Assembly: GCA_024364805.1 (NCBI GenBank)
Contig: CM044513.1
Location: 16,313,666-16,333,958, forward strand
Origin: Euprymna scolopes
Lineage: Eukaryota > Mollusca > Cephalopoda > Sepiida > Sepiolidae
Direction: 5' to 3'
Length of the DNA: 20,293 bases
Part shown: one piece after another, positions 9,001-19,495 of the stretch
Position numbering within the stretch: the first letter of the stretch is position 1
Layout: each line of letters starts with the position of its first letter
Translations under genes and position numbers: made by a program
The notes under the pieces: model-generated
The model's input: only the letters and a program-made list of their open reading frames with translations
The model's database searches: none
Told to the model about the DNA's origin: nothing

Positions 9001-9800
9001 AAATATGGAAATGTATAAGTATACACATATATCACAGGATGCTATTACGAAAATATCTACATTTATAAAAGTATAGAATATACATTTGTTTAACCCCCCC
9101 TTCTTAATTTTAATAAATAAGAACTTAACTCTGATTTGGGTGCGTCCGTTTTATCTTCAATTTAATTATAAAAGCAAGTTAATATTATTATTTCTGACAA
9201 TCTTATACAGCAAGGGGTTCCAAAGTCCACCGTGTGCCGAATGTGCTTTACAAATAAGTGTTAATCGTAAAAAAAAACTGTTTCTTAATATCGTATTGAG
9301 TGCTGGGAAGAGGGATAGAGAAAATTGTACACGATATTTTTAGATGAACGTGAGACACCGCCGCAGCAAATACCATAGCCGCGTTTATATCTACTTCAGA
9401 AGTGACTTAATTTTAAAGAGTAAAGAATATTTTTCTTGAAAGGAAGAGTTGCATCAGAAAATGTTTCATAAATCAGGGCGGCTAATTATATCTCAAACTG
9501 CTTAATGTTTAATGAATTTTGTCCATATACGAAGGTATGCTGCTTAACTGTGACAAACGCGTTACCTAGGAACTAATACAGTAATAATAATTTCGCATAA
9601 TTAAAAAATTGCGTTTATTTCATATTATTAGAAAATAAAAAATTGCACTCTTCGATAGTTCAATCAATCGACCATTACACAGAATCACTACACACTATAG
9701 CGGAAAAAGATATATTTGCATTCAAGTAAAATAATGTTGTATTAAAAATCTAGATTTATACATCATGTGTTTATTTAAAATATTATAAAATATGAGCATT
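9001..9800. other. Gene-free AT-rich stretch
   Basis: The 85-codon plus-strand opening at 9086-9343 shows no motif and starts at a chance ATG before a C run. Nothing else is supportable. Confidence 0.45.
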
Positions 9801-9802
9801 AA

Positions 9803-9803
<1 letters not shown>

Positions 9804-9837
<34 letters not shown>

Positions 9838-9840
9838 TAA
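9804..9840. repeat. (AT)n microsatellite
   Basis: An AT dinucleotide run with a single TGTA interruption. Confidence 0.85.
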
Positions 9841-10555
9841 CATATCTTCGATAACTTATGCTGTTTCAATTATAATATGTTAACTGTGTACACGGATCAT
9901 TTTTGTGCAGAAGCAGAAGTTCAACCAGTGAAGATAACAACAGAGCAGTCGTATATTATAAACAATATTGATACACTCCTAAAAAATCCAATGCTCCAAA
10001 GTGTTTAATAACAAACATTGCCAAAGCGTGTGAATACGTCGGCAAATAGACTCACAATATGTCAGTATCGACCACTTTCCTGTATATTGTCTCTTCAGAA
10101 AAAAAAAACTGTTTCTTGTTACAAAAATATGCATTACATTATGATGCCAGAATACACAATAAGACTAGATATATAATATTTACATAATATTTACTGGGAT
10201 TTATTAAATAAAATTATCAAATAAAATAAATATAAAGAACTAAAGAAACATTGCTAATTGAATAATTTCAATTGGCAGTGAATGCGTATTCTGTTGCAGT
10301 ATTTAGAATAAAATGTAATTACTATTTGTGGTTTTTATTACACGTGTTATAAATTACTTATACATTAAATAATTATGTCGAAAATATACAGAATAACATT
10401 AGGATAATCGCAGACAAAATATTATATTCTATAAAAAGTGTGATAGTACAGGATCCATAACCAAAGTACACCCATTTTTGATATTAGTCTTGTTTACATA
10501 CAATAACTAATAGCAAAATCAGTAATGCAAACATATACATAATTTATTAATGCAC
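9841..10555. other. Gene-free AT-rich stretch
   Basis: No coding, RNA or dispersed-repeat signature was seen. Confidence 0.5.
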
Positions 10556-10560
10556 TTAAT

Positions 10561-10565
10561 ATGTG

Positions 10566-10601
<36 letters not shown>

Positions 10602-10612
10602 TGTGTGCATAC

Positions 10613-10671
<59 letters not shown>
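10561..10671. repeat. Compound (GT)n/(AT)n microsatellite
   Basis: A short GTGTGTGTAC leads into (AT)n, then a TTGTGTGCATACAT break, then a second, longer (AT)n. Confidence 0.9.
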
Positions 10672-11840
10672 GAATGCGTGTGCAGTTTTCTGTGTTCAAT
10701 CCGATATGGTTTTTCTTTTAATATGTTTAATTAGATCGCGAGCTGATTTAGCAGGTTTTCGATATAACTTTAATTGAAACAAGAACATGCGGGTGTATTA
10801 GTTGCTGTCTTGTCGTCAACTTTCGAAACAGAAGATAAATCTCTTAATGGTTAATGGGTGAATTGTTAATGCAAACAAAACGCTATTTAATCATGTATAA
10901 TAAATGTTATTATAATGAAAACTTCTTAAAATATACTATTGTAATTTAATATTTTATGAAATTTGCAAGAACTTTCGCATCACTCTAATATAAAAAATAT
11001 GTTTGAAATCTACAATTAGTTCTTAACAGTAAACAGAAATATCTCGTGATATAAGCCCCAACATGTGGAACATGAATGATTTTAACGATGCACCGATATT
11101 GTTATCCAAGTAGAAATCCACCAACTTGATTGAAAAAAAGCGATTGATTTCGCAGATTTCGATAAGTATAAACTATGACAGTGTAAAACTGTTGTTGATC
11201 ACCACTAATTCCAGAGCAAGGTCGTGTAACACTGCTAGTTTTATTTATAAACGTGATTTATATGAATCGTGGAATAAAAACTACCAGTAAATAAAACATT
11301 AAAAAATGAACACACGAAAACATTTCGGAAAAATCATTGATTCTCGGTACTCAAACAGTTCGACATTTCTTGTTTGTTAAGACATCTGAATTGAAGCCAT
11401 TTAAAGTGAAACGGCTGAAATGCACATTTATGTAAATTGTAATTAAACCAGATGATAAACCATCACTCGGAATGTCATAAATATAAAAATCTCAATATTT
11501 ATCAAGTGATGCGAACAAATAAATACTATATCGATTGATGTACAACCATTGATTATGAGAAAACAATCAATATTTACATTAAAAAATGTTCGATTTCATA
11601 TCCACAATATATTTTAGTGTAGCCTTAGAAGACGCGATGCATTAAGTATTGATTGAATATGTCCAAACGTGTCATGTTTATGTAAACTGATTGCACGAAA
11701 AAAAGTATCGTCTGTTCTTATGTCTGATAGAATCTGAATGTGTTGCCGTCATTTATCTAAGATTTAACAGAATCTTCATCTAGTGTGTTGCTCAAAGTCA
11801 TTTCTTGCTCATGCCCAAACACCACTTTGTCCAGTGAGTG
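10672..11840. other. Gene-free AT-rich stretch
   Basis: The longest stretch of the window without any recognised element. It shows no open frame beyond chance, no tRNA-like boxes, and no inverted repeat of note. Confidence 0.5.
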
Positions 11841-11845
11841 TAAGT

Positions 11846-11890
11846 CACACACAGCCACACACGCACACACATACCCACACAGACACACAG

Positions 11891-11962
<72 letters not shown>
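11846..11962. repeat. Compound (AC)n/(AT)n microsatellite
   Basis: Imperfect ACAC units with G interruptions precede a pure (CA)n at about 11896-11949, which switches directly into (AT)n to 11962. The His/Thr-rich and Cys/Val-rich frames over it, on both strands, are repeat translations. Confidence 0.95.
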
Positions 11963-12287
11963 CTGCATGTATGTAATTATATTGTGAGTTTTGGACATAT
12001 GCATGACAATTAACGAAAAAAAATCTGAATAGTTTACTCTGTTATTGACTTGGATCAATATTCCGTTCCTTTCTAAATTTCTTAGTTTCTTCAACAGCTA
12101 ATTCACTGTTTTTCTATTTACAAACTCATTTATAGTAGCTAATATGCGCGTAATTAAAATAGGTTAAAGTAAGCCACCTATTTGTGTGTCGTTTTGGCAG
12201 TTATGTGATTTCTATTTATTTTGTGTAAAAAAAAAACTTGCTTTGATATAATCTGAATTTTACATATTAATTTAATTTTATATTGGT

Positions 12288-12605
12288 GATTTATTTATTT
12301 ATTAAATACTAGCGGGGTTACCCAGCGTCGCCCGAGTGTTTGTTTCCGGGACGGGGGGGGAGTTTTAAAAAATGTTATGGTAGGTAAGTAGGAAGGATCA
12401 AGCCCGGAGTCATGAGTAAAAGTAGGAAAATAAAGTGTGAAAAAAAAAACAAAAAAAAACATCTGCAACGTTAACAGTTCGGCCACCAAGAAAAGTCCAT
12501 TCCAGTTGTTTAGGAAAAAAAAAAAAAAACGACCACGGTAGGTCGGCGCGAACGTGAAAATATAATGTGAATTGTCCAGCACGCTAACCACTACGCCACA
12601 GAGCA
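12288..12605 (-). mobile_element. tRNA-derived SINE
   Basis: On the minus strand the head reads GCTCTGTGGCGTAGTGGTTA then GCGTGCTGGAC. TGGCGTAGTGGTTAGCG (plus positions about 12582-12598) is an excellent RNA polymerase III A box. A weakened B box, GTTCGCGCC, sits about 30 bases further on (plus 12545-12553), a distance normal for a tRNA. A ~200-base body with internal T/A runs follows. The 3' end is CGGGCGACGCTGGGTAACCC then CGCTAGTA (plus 12307-12334), finishing in a (TAAA)n-type tail at 12288-12306. The tail motif resembles the retroposon ends at 5.5 and 0.4 kb, as expected if a LINE partner supplied the 3' end. Non-coding; the 103-codon opening is incidental. Confidence 0.7.
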
Positions 12606-12609
12606 CTGC

Positions 12610-13340
12610 AGCTTAGTTTAGTGATTTTAAGTAACTTCATATGAAAGAACTACGAAGCCAAACCGGTGTTCTCTTCTCAACAGGTCCTTGTGAACGATCC
12701 CCAAACGGTGTTAAGTGGTGGCAGGGGGAGGAGGAATTTATTAGAGAGAAAATATTTTACCACTTCCATTGATCTTAACCGATTTTGGCCGTGACTTCTC
12801 AGCAGAAAAATATAGAAATCTAAGATTATCGAGGAATTTGAGAAATAATAAGCCTATAACACACCTCAGATATTGTTCTGCTGTTTGTGCATATTATATT
12901 TGCATGAAATATCTTGATTTTTAATCCTATTAATGTCAAAATCACACGGGAAAAATGAGTTAATTTTATTTATATAGAGATTATAATAATTATGATTATT
13001 ATTTTAGTTAGTGCGTTTGTTATATTTAACACTTAATATTTTTTTTAGTATGTGAGACACATTGTTACCGTAATCGTTATTTTGCGTATACACATTATTG
13101 CTTTTTTTATACTGCCAGTTAATTAAATGTTGGCGGACTTAAATATATATATATATCTATTTGTGTAACCATGTTGTCCACACGGGTCGTCAAGGTGTCT
13201 ACATGTCGTAATATTTTCTACGGTTTTCGTGTACTGTTCATCTTCACTGAGTGCTGAATAGTGGTTCGGTTACTATGGTGTAAATCGGGGATTTTAGAAT
13301 TTTAACGTACTTCTGTGGTATTGAAATCTGTGTTAACCTC
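12610..13340. other. Gene-free AT-rich stretch
   Basis: Nothing is recognised. A short (AT)n lies at about 13142-13157. Confidence 0.45.
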
Positions 13341-13348
13341 ATGTAATT

Positions 13349-13425
13349 ACAACAACTAATAACAATACTAACACTACTATTAATACGAATACTGTTATTA
13401 CTAATAATAGTTCTCATCATAATAG
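13349..13425. repeat. Cryptic trinucleotide repeat
   Basis: Imperfect AAC/AAT/ACT triplets (AACAACTAATAACAATACTA and onward) change to complementary TTATTACTAATAATAG units, so the block is partly self-complementary. Confidence 0.55.
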
Positions 13426-13960
13426 TAATGTATATTAATTTTAGATATGCATAAAAATTGGACTCCTTAAAAACTTGGGTGAATAATATACATTTTTAAA
13501 AGCAACTAAATAAATGACTATATCACGTTCATTTGACTTAAGGCAATGAGTTGAAATTAGTTGCATTTAATTTTGTTAAACATTTCATCATGTTGTTTTG
13601 TTTATTTATATCATTTTTACTATGCGCTTGTGATATAGAGTTAAATATTACAAGAATTTAGATTTATCTGAAAGATTTAAAAGCATTTTCACATAAGTAA
13701 AACGTGCAAAACATCTCTAGAAAGAAGATAACCTTTGAGATTTAGAGTAAACACATTACATGTTTATTTTTCTATTTAATTTGGCATTTTCATCAGGTGT
13801 TTACGTTTGGTATTTGTATGTAAACAAAATAAAAGGAAATATGACAAAATAAGCTTAGTACACATTTATATGTTGAATTTTTGTTTGTAAATAACATAAT
13901 AGTGAAAAACTTTCTAATTGTCATATATACATATATATTTTGCAGATTATTTTCAGGCAT
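13426..13960. other. Gene-free AT-rich stretch
   Basis: Nothing is recognised. Confidence 0.5.
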
Positions 13961-13964
13961 CTTC

Positions 13965-14099
13965 AGTCGATGTGTAGAACTGCCGATTCTAAACGCGATG
14001 GTTCTAGGTTCAATCCTAGGTGTGCATCAGGTTCTAGTCTAGCGGCATTGATTAGTTGTTAAACAACGAAATAATTCGGTAGCTGCATGACTACAAAAA

Positions 14100-14100
<1 letters not shown>
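13965..14100 (+). mobile_element. Possible tRNA-like SINE fragment
   Basis: GGTTCAATCC at 14007-14016 is close to the RNA polymerase III B box and is framed by CTAGG and CCTAG, which can pair as a T-arm-like stem. About 35-40 bases upstream, GTGTAGAACTGCC is a weak A-box candidate. The downstream sequence runs into the long (AT)n at about 14107. It looks like a decayed tRNA-related SINE head whose tail may have seeded the microsatellite. It cannot be a functional tRNA because no acceptor stem closes around it. It differs in sequence from the SINEs at 12.3 and 18.3-18.8 kb. Confidence 0.4.

Positions 14101-14106
<6 letters not shown>

Positions 14107-14180
<74 letters not shown>
14107..14180. 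repeat. (AT)37 microsatellite
   Basis: A pure AT dinucleotide array of about 74 bases. A (GA)n patch of about 14 bases follows at 14241-14255. Confidence 0.95.
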
Positions 14181-14183
<3 letters not shown>

Positions 14184-14259
14184 TATTCCCTGAGCTGTGG
14201 AAGTAACCACATATCACAGAGAGCAAAGTATTTCATATATGGAGAGAGAGAGAGAGGAT

Positions 14260-15600
14260 CTAGCATGCTTCTCATGACAACTTTTTATTTCTGATTTTCT
14301 CAGAGAAACCTATGGCAAACGTTAACATATTTTGTTCCTCGCGGATAACGGTGTGCACGGTTCTCCCACTGACATAAAACTATGCACTTATTGTATCCAC
14401 AGGCACAAGGCACACCTCATAAAATATATTATTCATTTGATAGTAAACTCAGTTGTTATTATATCTTTACTCTTTTTACATTCTCCATAATGCATCATAG
14501 TTTCTTTTCATTCCTTGAATTTTTTTCTCACTCTTAAACTGATGCTCAGTTCATACACGATGGTCCAAAAGCAGTCTATCTCTTTCTTCCGTAGCGTTTT
14601 TGAGTTCACAATTTTATTGCATATCGTTCTTGTGAAGTGTCCTTACCCGTAGATTCCATTCTTAAATTAACCACATGTGGAAATCACTCTTTAATAGGAT
14701 GTATTCCAATTCTTGGTATAGCAGTTAATCTTTTCGTATAACATCACAACAATTTCCAGTCACCTCTTAAGATATACAGCTAAAACAACACGAAGCCAAT
14801 TTTCAAGAGCCTACACTAATTAGGAATATTTTTACAATAACATCTAGGAACTTATTGAAGGTACCTCGGAAACTATTATCTTTCTTGCCTAAACTCTTAT
14901 TATCGAAAATGACAACAATGTAAAACAAAATGAAAAATTAACGTTCCAAAAGAAACATTGCACTACTTTTCTTCTGTTAATTCACTTCATAATTTAGTTT
15001 ATAGAAGATGCATTAACCACATCGGCACTTAATTTGTATAGAGCATAAGAACTTAAATTGATCACAAACTATTGGCGTGTAATATACTGTCAGTGTTATG
15101 TGAAAAGTTAAATCTTATTACCCGCTAATATTTTCTTTCGCAATTATAGGATAATGTCATAATAATTACTCAATGTTTTACGATTTCAAAATATATAAAA
15201 GTTGATATATTCGATTATTCATCACATACCACATTCATAAATTCCTGATTCAAACCTTAAATTAATTCTGAAGTTTCGTTTATATAATCTCTAGTTTATA
15301 ACGAAATGTTTTTAACTTAGTTTAATTCAAGCGTATAATTAATGCGAATGCATTTTAATTTAGTTTCGTGTTTTGACGGAATATTAAGTAAAAAAAACTG
15401 TTATATTAAACGTATGAACTGAAATAATCGTTGTTATTTAATCTAGTTCTCAAAATAGGAATACGCCTGTGTTAATATTAATGTGTGTTCATATCAGTTA
15501 AAACTTGACATATTACAGATAATCCAATGGTACTGTGCCTTTTACTTAATAAAAAAATATGATACATAGACCTATATTTTGTGTTATCTTATAAGTGAAA
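14260..15600. other. Gene-free AT-rich stretch
   Basis: No coding, RNA or repeat signature is supportable. The sequence between about 14280 and 14900 is less AT-biased than the rest, but matched nothing I know. Its high-coordinate end borders the LINE relic, so unrecognisable LINE 3' sequence may be present. Confidence 0.45.
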
Positions 15601-15639
15601 TTATATCTGCATAGGCAACTTGTATCAGAAATAATAGTT

Positions 15640-16500
15640 GTGAAAGGATCAACCCCTGAAGCTAGCCGCATTAATTTAATGCTGTTTGAATGAACGTTTA
15701 TCACTCATAAAATAGATGGCCATATTCTCTCAGAAGTGGCTGATTTTATTTAGTATTTGTCCCCTTATTACATACCAGTTAATTTTCATAAGCAGCCTTT
15801 CATGCCAGACTTTGGTAAAACCCCTACCTTCGCCCGCCTTATTTAATGCATGATATAAGCGTTCTGAGATGGCTTAACATATCAATATCAGAAGGGTATT
15901 GCCTAAATCCATATTGTTTTTAAGAGTAAATAGTTTTTACGAGGCATTTGTAATATTGTATGATTAATTAAGGCCTTAAGGATGTTAGCTCCGATAGGAC
16001 AGAGACTGATAAAGCGATAATTGAAAGGCTTACTTCTTCACCAGAATACCTGTATACAGGTACCACGGTGTTAATTTCTTACTATTAGAAAAGCGAGAAC
16101 GGTAAGGAATTTGTTGTAGAGTTGGGGAAGTACGTGGAGCTAGCTCAGCTCAGAATTTCTTACTTAGTATAGTGGGGATGATATCAGGCCTAAACGACTT
16201 GGACGTTTCTACGTTTTTTTATGATATGGCGGAGATACAACCGCCGTGATTTCCAGGTAATCATGTATGACTTCACTCCGTATAGGGTCAATTTAAATTT
16301 AGTTCGCATAAGGTAAATTAGGAAAGAGGTGTTTATTGATTCTAGGCTGGAGTTAGAGCCGAGCAGTTCTGCCCTTTCGGTTGTCGTACATGCAATATTC
16401 CGATTGTATTTTATTATAAATATTCCAGAAATCATGAGGTCCTTTCTTTTACGAGTTTATGCATTCCCAGTTTAATAAAGCATACCTTCCTTCGTTGTGG
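15640..16500 (-). pseudogene. Decayed LINE reverse transcriptase (jockey/X/CR1-like)
   Basis: Minus-strand blocks appear in canonical order. GPHDFWNIYNKI is at about 16400-16440 (endonuclease-RT linker), followed by ERAELLGSNSSLESINTS, FRPDIIPTILSKKF and AELAP (about 16140-16200). NYRFISLCPIGANILKALIN (RT block 1) is at about 15965-16022, YGFRQ at about 15900-15913, ALNKAGEGRG then KVWHERLL (the conserved 'KAFDKVWH' region, with the catalytic Asp-containing part lost) at about 15791-15840, and INAASFRG in the place of 'GVPQGS' at about 15650. The blocks lie in several frames with stops, so it is an old dead copy. The upstream endonuclease and the downstream YADD and thumb parts are not recognised. 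Such proteins are commonly labelled 'X-element' or 'jockey' reverse transcriptases. The clade call is tentative. Confidence 0.8.
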
Positions 16501-18280
16501 CTATTTCTTTCACACGAGGATTTATAACATCATTAAATGTGTGTTTATTTGCATTCGATTTAGGACGTAGGAAATTGTTGAATCAAGGCCATTATTGTGA
16601 AATTGCAACTGCACAATAACAATGCACTGTATGGGGGAGTAGAGCATTCTACAATACTTACCTGTAGAACCACGTTCTTCACTGCATGCTTTGCACCATT
16701 CATTTTTTTTTGCACAGCTTCTAGCAGGACGAGAAATAATAATGATATATACGGCATTTCCAATGTGTTCTCTTATCGTTTTTCAGTCATCGCATTTGTA
16801 GTAGCTTGTCGATTGAGCGCTGAATACTTATCTCAAGTGTTGGATTTAAGTGTGATACACACTGATACTACACATGTGTGTGCGTGGCCGGTGGGCCTAA
16901 GCCACATAATCCTCATGTACAGTGGTAAGGAATAGGTCAAGCAGTGAAGCTTGCTAGTGTTCACAATCTGGAGACAGGATGGAGGCATTACTTTCTGTGT
17001 GAGGAAATGAACTTTAAAAAACTAAAAGTAGAGCGTCCAACTAGATATGTTCAATCATCGAAACCAAGACTTTAACAAGTTTTTGGTTTATATTACAATC
17101 ACAAAACACATGTATTTGAGCGTTAATGAACGTGCTGCATCTATACTATCAGATACAGGATCGATAAGGGTGGACTCCTTGGTTGGGGAGAAATGTAGAA
17201 AAATATAAGTAACTAACAAAGTGAGGAAACGCTAGTTTAGAACACATGAAGACTTGCGATCCGATTTCATACGTTGCCCGCAAGTTAAAGTGAGGGTGTT
17301 TCGAACATAGTTTACAAACGTTTGCATATATGTATCCCAGTCCTTACGGCAGAGAAGGGGGTTTATATTAAATACGCAATAGTGTTATATACTTCTCTAG
17401 ACTTTATTGTGTGTGATCGGTTAAAATGGTCCTAAAACGTAAAAGTAAAAAGTTATAGATATTTATAATTTACTGAACTTCATCCTTTCTAATTGTTCGT
17501 GAAAAAATAATATAAAAAGGAGCATAGTCCATTTACCAGAACGGTCTATCAGTAGTATAAACATAATAATGTTTTTTTTTTACAACCGTCTTGTAACATT
17601 ACTATTTGCAACTTATGGCTCGATGTTAGTAACGTTTTCTCTAGCAAATTAAAAATATTTCACAGTTCTAACTTATATTACGATAAACAATTGATATATC
17701 TTTAAAAGCATATTAATTCATATAAAATATATAATTTCAGTTATTCATTTTTATTATGGCCTATTTCTTAATTAATGTTATAAAATAATGTATGTATGAA
17801 AACACGGCATCACATTAAAACAAACATAATTACATAAAAATGTATATCTTTACCAAATACATATATTAAACATTACACATTATTTGAATAATATGATTTA
17901 TAGAAGAAGCAAACGTTTATGAGTTTAAATAGTCATTTTTTGCCATGATTAAAATAAATATTTGATTATCTTTGAAAGGTAAATATTACCAATCAAGAAG
18001 CCAATGAGACTATAATATTTGACAAGGTTATAAATAAATAATACCTTTGGCAGGATTATATATTAAAGGTCAGAAAATAAAGATAACTCCTGCTTTATGA
18101 CATATCTGATTATTAGAAAAGATTAGGCTTATACAATAAACTAATGTATAAAGCCGTGTCTCTTCTTTCAATTATATGATACATACAACTGTATACCAGG
18201 ATTGACATCGTGTGATGCAATTAACTTGGTTTATCTATCGATAGCATATTATCGGGTAATGTTTCTTTATATACATTTTA
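16501..18280. other. Gene-free stretch
   Basis: Openings of 67 (minus) and 112 (plus) codons overlap at 16560-16935 on opposite strands. Neither has a recognisable domain. A consensus-like 5' splice motif (CAGGTAAGT) occurs on the minus strand at 16657-16665. Beyond 16.95 kb the sequence is plain and AT-rich with nothing recognised. Confidence 0.4.
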
Positions 18281-18285
18281 CAGTG

Positions 18286-18288
<3 letters not shown>

Positions 18289-18343
<55 letters not shown>
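18289..18343. repeat. (TA)n microsatellite
   Basis: A pure TA dinucleotide array that ends exactly where SINE copy 1 begins (GGATACGG). Confidence 0.95.
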
Positions 18344-18345
<2 letters not shown>

Positions 18346-18500
18346 ATACGGTCTCCGCTAATCGAGCCAGAGATGTCTCGTGTCGCGGGGTTCGAATCGT
18401 TCGATTGGTAGTAATCGTGACACCCTGCACTGAAGAATCCCGAAAGGATGAAAAACTAGAGTCTGTAGGTATTTTATTATTATAGTAAAAAAAATAATTA
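18344..18500 (+). mobile_element. tRNA-derived SINE, copy 1 (5'-truncated)
   Basis: The sequence runs from GGATACGG through CTAATCGAGCCAGAGATGTC to the B box GGTTCGAATC at 18389-18398, then CACCCTGCACTGAAGAATCC and CGAAAGGATGAAA, ending TATAGTAAAAAAAATAATTA. It matches the copy at 18681-18847 with about six substitutions in ~155 bases. The first ten bases of that copy (GTAGCCGAAT, carrying the start of the A box) are replaced here by (TA)n. The AATCC-CGAAA-GGATG segment can form a small hairpin near the 3' end, a feature of many SINE/LINE tails. Non-coding. The promoter is compromised by loss of A-box bases. Confidence 0.8.
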
Positions 18501-18502
18501 TG

Positions 18503-18680
18503 ACAGCCCCTTTAAGAAATTCGTTTCTTATCGTTGAGCACTTTCCGTTGAATTAAAAAGTCGGTCAATTTAGCTCTTATGCGTAGATCATCGTATAACG
18601 ATTTGATCACTGTCTGTCTGACGTAATGAACATTTAACATTAAAATGTTTAAAATTCAACGCTATTTCACACTGTTAATA
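18503..18680. other. Spacer between two SINE copies
   Basis: About 180 bases with no match to the SINE or to the flanking repeats. It includes TGATCACTGTCTGTCTGACG. Confidence 0.5.
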
Positions 18681-18847
18681 GTAGCCGAATGGATACGGTA
18701 TCCGCTAATCGAGCCAGAGATGTCTCGTGTCGCGGGGTTCGAATCGTTCGACTGGTAGTAATCGTGACACCCTGCACTGAAGAATCCCGAAAGGATGAAA
18801 CACTAGTGTATGTAGGTATTTAATTATTATAGTAAAAAAATAATTAT
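18681..18847 (+). mobile_element. tRNA-derived SINE, copy 2
   Basis: This is a fuller copy. The A box TAGCCGAATGG is at 18682-18692 and the B box GGTTCGAATC at 18736-18745, 44 bases apart, as in a tRNA. The segment CCGAATGGATACGG resembles the D arm of arginine tRNAs (CCTAATGGATAAGG), a tentative parentage. The body and tail are as in copy 1, ending TAGTAAAAAAATAATTA and passing without a break into (TA)n. No clear target-site duplication was found. Octopus is known to carry several tRNA-derived SINE families, but I cannot match this one to a named family from sequence alone. Confidence 0.85.
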
Positions 18848-19080
18848 ATATATATATATATATGCGTGTATATATGTATATATATAAATGTCTATATTAT
18901 AGATATATATATACATGTATATACGTACATATATATATAATAAATATACATATATATACCTATACATATATATACATATATACACATATACATATGTATA
19001 TACGCATACATATATATATATATATTCACAAATGCATATGTAGATATATATACATATACGAATATACATATATACATATG
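18846..19080. repeat. Alternating purine-pyrimidine block 1
   Basis: About 235 bases almost wholly of TA, TG, CA and GC steps (ACATGTATATACGTAC, ATAATAAATAT, CATATGTATATACG, CACAAATGCATATG). The long frames on both strands (Tyr/Ile/His/Met/Cys-rich) are not proteins. It shares landmarks in the same order with the block at about 19223-19495. Confidence 0.85.
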
Positions 19081-19218
19081 ATGATTGCAACGTCTTGTAA
19101 GACGAATGGCACTTCCTAGTCACTGAAATCTATGAACCCGAAGATTATTTTCAGCCCTGCCAGCGACTTGCACAGTCTCAAGCAGACAGTACACCGAAAA
19201 CGTTAATTGGTTTACAGT
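19081..19218. other. Unique island between repeat blocks
   Basis: A ~138-base complex sequence (TTGCAACGTCTTGTAAGACG, CAGCCCTGCCAGCGACTTGC). It contains a small palindrome CGTCTTGTAAGACG. It did not match the LINE thumb region that should follow the reverse transcriptase at 19.5 kb, nor either SINE. Confidence 0.45.
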
Positions 19219-19222
19219 ATAG

Positions 19223-19449
19223 TTGTATATATGTATGTATATATATATATATGTGTATATATATACATGTGTATATATATGTATTTATGCATGTATATAC
19301 GTATATGTATACATAATAAATATATATATGCATATATATATATATGCATATACATATTCATATGTATATACATATAGATGCATATATACACATATACATA
19401 TATATATATATAATGTATATATACTTATACATATACATATATATACAAA

Positions 19450-19493
<44 letters not shown>

Positions 19494-19495
19494 AG
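19223..19495. repeat. Alternating purine-pyrimidine block 2
   Basis: Like block 1, it contains GCATGTATATACGTAT, CATAATAAATAT, CATATGTATATACATA and ACAAATGCATATA in the same order, then a pure (AT)n to about 19490 that stops at the LINE relic. The offset to block 1 is about 376 bases at the first landmarks and about 417 at the last. Confidence 0.85.

Noticed and set aside
11757-12094. His/Thr and Cys/Val repeat proteins across the (AC)n tract
   Set aside because: Dinucleotide-repeat translations on both strands; no independent coding evidence.
14001-14025. Functional tRNA gene at the B-box near 14.01 kb
   Set aside because: No acceptor stem or anticodon arm can be closed around it; at best it is a decayed SINE head.
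16597-16935. 112-codon plus-strand frame
   Set aside because: No recognisable domain, and a minus-strand opening overlaps it; nothing favours this strand.
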